Under the pieces are notes generated by a model that worked only from the letters and a program-made list of their open reading frames with translations, was not told the DNA's origin and searched no databases. The translations under genes and the position numbers were made by a program. Source: Stutzerimonas stutzeri (GTDB lineage Bacteria; Pseudomonadota; Gammaproteobacteria; Pseudomonadales; Pseudomonadaceae). From it: a stretch of 54,176 nt of DNA. Below are positions 52,640-54,176 of this stretch, piece after piece. Location: positions 1 to 54,176 of the forward strand of contig NZ_JAMOII010000024.1 of NCBI RefSeq assembly GCF_024448985.1. The letters run 5' to 3'. The number at the start of each line of letters is the position of its first letter. Positions within the stretch are counted from its first letter, which is position 1.

Positions 52640-53347
52640 TCAGAACAGGCGCGCCAGCAGCGCACTGACGGCGGTTTCCACCCGCAGGATGCGCTCACCC
52701 AGCTGAACAGGCTGCAGACCTGCTTCGCTAAGCTTGTCGATTTCGTAGGGTATCCAGCCGCCTTCCGGCCCGATGGCCAGCGTCACCGATTCGGTGATGG
52801 CGCGTGGACAGTCTGGATAGTCGCCCGGATGCCCGACCAGGCCGCGAGTTCCGGCGGCCAGTTGCGGCAATCGATCCTCGACGAAGGGTTTGAAGCGCTT
52901 CTCGATACTTACATCCGGGAGCACGGTATCGCGCGCTTGCTCCAGCCCGAGCAGCAGCTGCTCGCGAATGGCGGCCGGTTCAAGGAAAGGGGTTTGCCAA
53001 AAGCTCTTTTCCACGCGATAGCTGTTGAGCAGCACCAACCGCGGCACGCCCATGCAGGCGACGGTCTGCAGTACACGGCGGAGCATCTTCGGTCTTGGCA
53101 GCGCCAGCAGCAGGGTGATCGGCAGTTTGGCAGGCGGCGGTTGATTCAGCTCGACCTCGAGCTCCGCCTCATTGGCGTCCAGCCGCAGCAAGCGGCCCCG
53201 ACCCATTTCGCCGCCGAGCAGGCCGACGCGCAGATGCTCACCTGCCTCGGCGCGGTGTACCTCTTGAATATGCGTGAGACGGCGATCATGCAGGACCACA
53301 CGATTGGCGGCCACGAAATCGGCCGCCTCCAGCAGCAGCAGATTCAT
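52640..53347 (-). CDS. rsmE: 16S rRNA (uracil-1498-N3) methyltransferase RsmE
   Basis: A SPOUT-class methyltransferase. The 235-residue protein has the AdoMet-binding knot motif LAIGPEGGW and the C-terminal [16 protein letters not shown]. It starts with an ATGA overlap with tatC, so it lies in the tatBC operon. Confidence 0.95.
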   Translation of the reverse strand: MNLLLLEAADFVAANRVVLHDRRLTHIQEVHRAEAGEHLRVGLLGGEMGRGRLLRLDANEAELEVELNQPPPAKLPITLLLALPRPKMLRRVLQTVACMGVPRLVLLNSYRVEKSFWQTPFLEPAAIREQLLLGLEQARDTVLPDVSIEKRFKPFVEDRLPQLAAGTRGLVGHPGDYPDCPRAITESVTLAIGPEGGWIPYEIDKLSEAGLQPVQLGERILRVETAVSALLARLF

Positions 53348-54144
53348 GGACGAGGCGTAGGCGATTGGTCGCTGTGGTGCGGTTGGTCGTCTTCGGCATC
53401 GCCGCGGAACTCTTCACGCTTCTTGACCATGCTGCCGCAGATCAGCCCGGCCTCGAACAGCAGCCACATCGGCACTGCAAGTAGCGCTTGGGAAAACACG
53501 TCGGGCGGCGTCAGAACCATCCCGATGGCGAAGCAGCCGACGATCACGTAAGGGCGGCTTTTGCGCAAGGTGGCCACGTCGACGATGCCGACCCAGATGA
53601 GCAGGAAGGTCGCCACCGGAATCTCGAAGGCCACGCCAAAGGCGAAGAACAGCGTCAGCACGAAATCCAGGTACTGGCCAATGTCGGTCATCATCGCCAC
53701 GCCCTCGGGCGTCACGCTGGCGAAGAAGCCGAACATGATCGGAAACACCACGAAATAGGCGAACGCCATGCCGCCGTAAAACAGGAAGATGCTGGAAATC
53801 AGCAGTGGGATGGCGATGCGCTTTTCGTGTTTGTACAGGCCGGGGGCGATGAACCCCCAGATCTGATGCAAGATCACCGGCATCGAGAGAAACAACGCAA
53901 CCATCAACGTCAGCTTGAAGGGCGTCAGGAACGGCGAGGCAACGCCAGTGGCGATCATCGTCGCCCCTTCCGGCAAATAAGCGCGTAAGGGTGCGGCAAC
54001 CAGAGAGTAGATCTGCTGGGAAAAGTAAAATAAAGCGCCGAACAGTAACAAGATCGCCACCACGCAGTGAAGCAAGCGCTTGCGCAGTTCCGTCAGGTGG
54101 GCAACCAGCGGCATTTCCTGATCATCAATGGAAGGCTTGCTCAT
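53344..54144 (-). CDS. tatC: Sec-independent protein translocase subunit TatC
   Basis: A 266-residue inner-membrane protein with six predicted helices. It has the TatC signatures [15 protein letters not shown] near the N-terminus and [14 protein letters not shown] and [19 protein letters not shown] later. It binds twin-arginine signal peptides together with TatB. Overlaps tatB and rsmE by 4 nt each. Confidence 0.97.
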   Translation of the reverse strand: MSKPSIDDQEMPLVAHLTELRKRLLHCVVAILLLFGALFYFSQQIYSLVAAPLRAYLPEGATMIATGVASPFLTPFKLTLMVALFLSMPVILHQIWGFIAPGLYKHEKRIAIPLLISSIFLFYGGMAFAYFVVFPIMFGFFASVTPEGVAMMTDIGQYLDFVLTLFFAFGVAFEIPVATFLLIWVGIVDVATLRKSRPYVIVGCFAIGMVLTPPDVFSQALLAVPMWLLFEAGLICGSMVKKREEFRGDAEDDQPHHSDQSPTPRP

Positions 54145-54176
54145 GGCTCGGCTGATCTGTCCGGTCGGGGTGCGGG
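54141..54176 (-). CDS. tatB: TatB, C-terminal end only (cut by window edge)
   Basis: Twelve codons on the minus strand read [11 protein letters not shown] and stop, with the TGA overlapping the tatC ATG. A proline-rich tail ending at tatC is what TatB would show. The rest lies outside the window, so the call rests on position. Confidence 0.7.
   Translation of the reverse strand, partial: PAPRPDRSAEP

Noticed and set aside
52184-53551. 455-codon plus-strand frame across the UPF0158-like gene and rsmE
   Set aside because: It spans two genuine minus-strand genes and their gap, which a real gene would not do.
1-54176. CRISPR array or prophage
   Set aside because: No regularly spaced direct repeats, Cas genes, integrase, or phage structural genes other than the T6SS spike were seen. 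The clustered palindromes are REP-like, not CRISPR repeats.

Overview
The window reads as a chromosomal segment of a GC-rich gammaproteobacterium of the Pseudomonas/Stutzerimonas (P. stutzeri) group. The reasons are the complete ectoine plus hydroxyectoine operon with its own aspartokinase, the zwf / RpiR-type regulator / LysR / pycAB neighbourhood, a tatBC-rsmE block, and several families of short pseudomonad-type palindromic (REP-like) repeats. This assignment is inference from gene content and protein resemblance; no database search was run.

Layout. 1-7.6 kb: REP-like DNA, a DctB/DctD two-component pair, an HD-GYP phosphodiesterase, a short SulP transporter and cyclopropane fatty acid synthase. 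7.8-11.3 kb: a selenocysteine block on the minus strand, selA-selB-selC (tRNA-Sec, anticodon TCA). 11.3-16.3 kb: a possible small RNA, a Tim44-like protein, an unlisted 39-residue small ORF with its own terminator, an orphan TRAP-type binding lipoprotein and uvrD. 16.5-19.3 kb: a membrane PAS-GGDEF-EAL protein. 19.5-26 kb: an orphan type VI secretion vgrG cassette with a DUF4123 adaptor, a DUF3304-like protein, a Tle1/DUF2235-like effector homologue and two broken downstream genes. 26.1-29 kb: TrhP (U32 family), DUF2243 and CtaG-like membrane proteins. 29-34 kb: ectABCD-ask. 34.6-41.8 kb: zwf, an RpiR/HexR-type regulator, a small ORF, a LysR regulator and two-subunit pyruvate carboxylase pycA-pycB. 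41.9-54.2 kb: a MITE-like element, CBS-domain protein, beta-carbonic anhydrase, thioesterase-like protein, YkgJ-type protein, glycogen phosphorylase, fructose-1,6-bisphosphatase, DUF924, two small lipoproteins, a lipocalin, proline iminopeptidase, Dtd, a UPF0158-like protein, rsmE, tatC and the last codons of tatB.

How the genes work together. Osmoprotection (ectABCD-ask) makes aspartyl phosphate and then ectoine and 5-hydroxyectoine. Central carbon genes (zwf, pycAB, fbp, glgP) cover NADPH supply, anaplerosis, gluconeogenesis and glycogen use; palindromic sites lie in the two divergent regulator/target gaps. The sel genes provide UGA recoding for a selenoprotein encoded elsewhere.

The most unusual part is the vgrG cassette. 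It carries a REP-like hairpin inside the vgrG coding frame, an in-frame amber codon in the DUF4123 adaptor gene, and a 9-T run at which the Tle1-like gene changes frame by exactly one base. The same protein lacks both the expected catalytic Ser and His motifs. This is either a decaying toxin cassette or one whose expression is switched or recoded by slippage.
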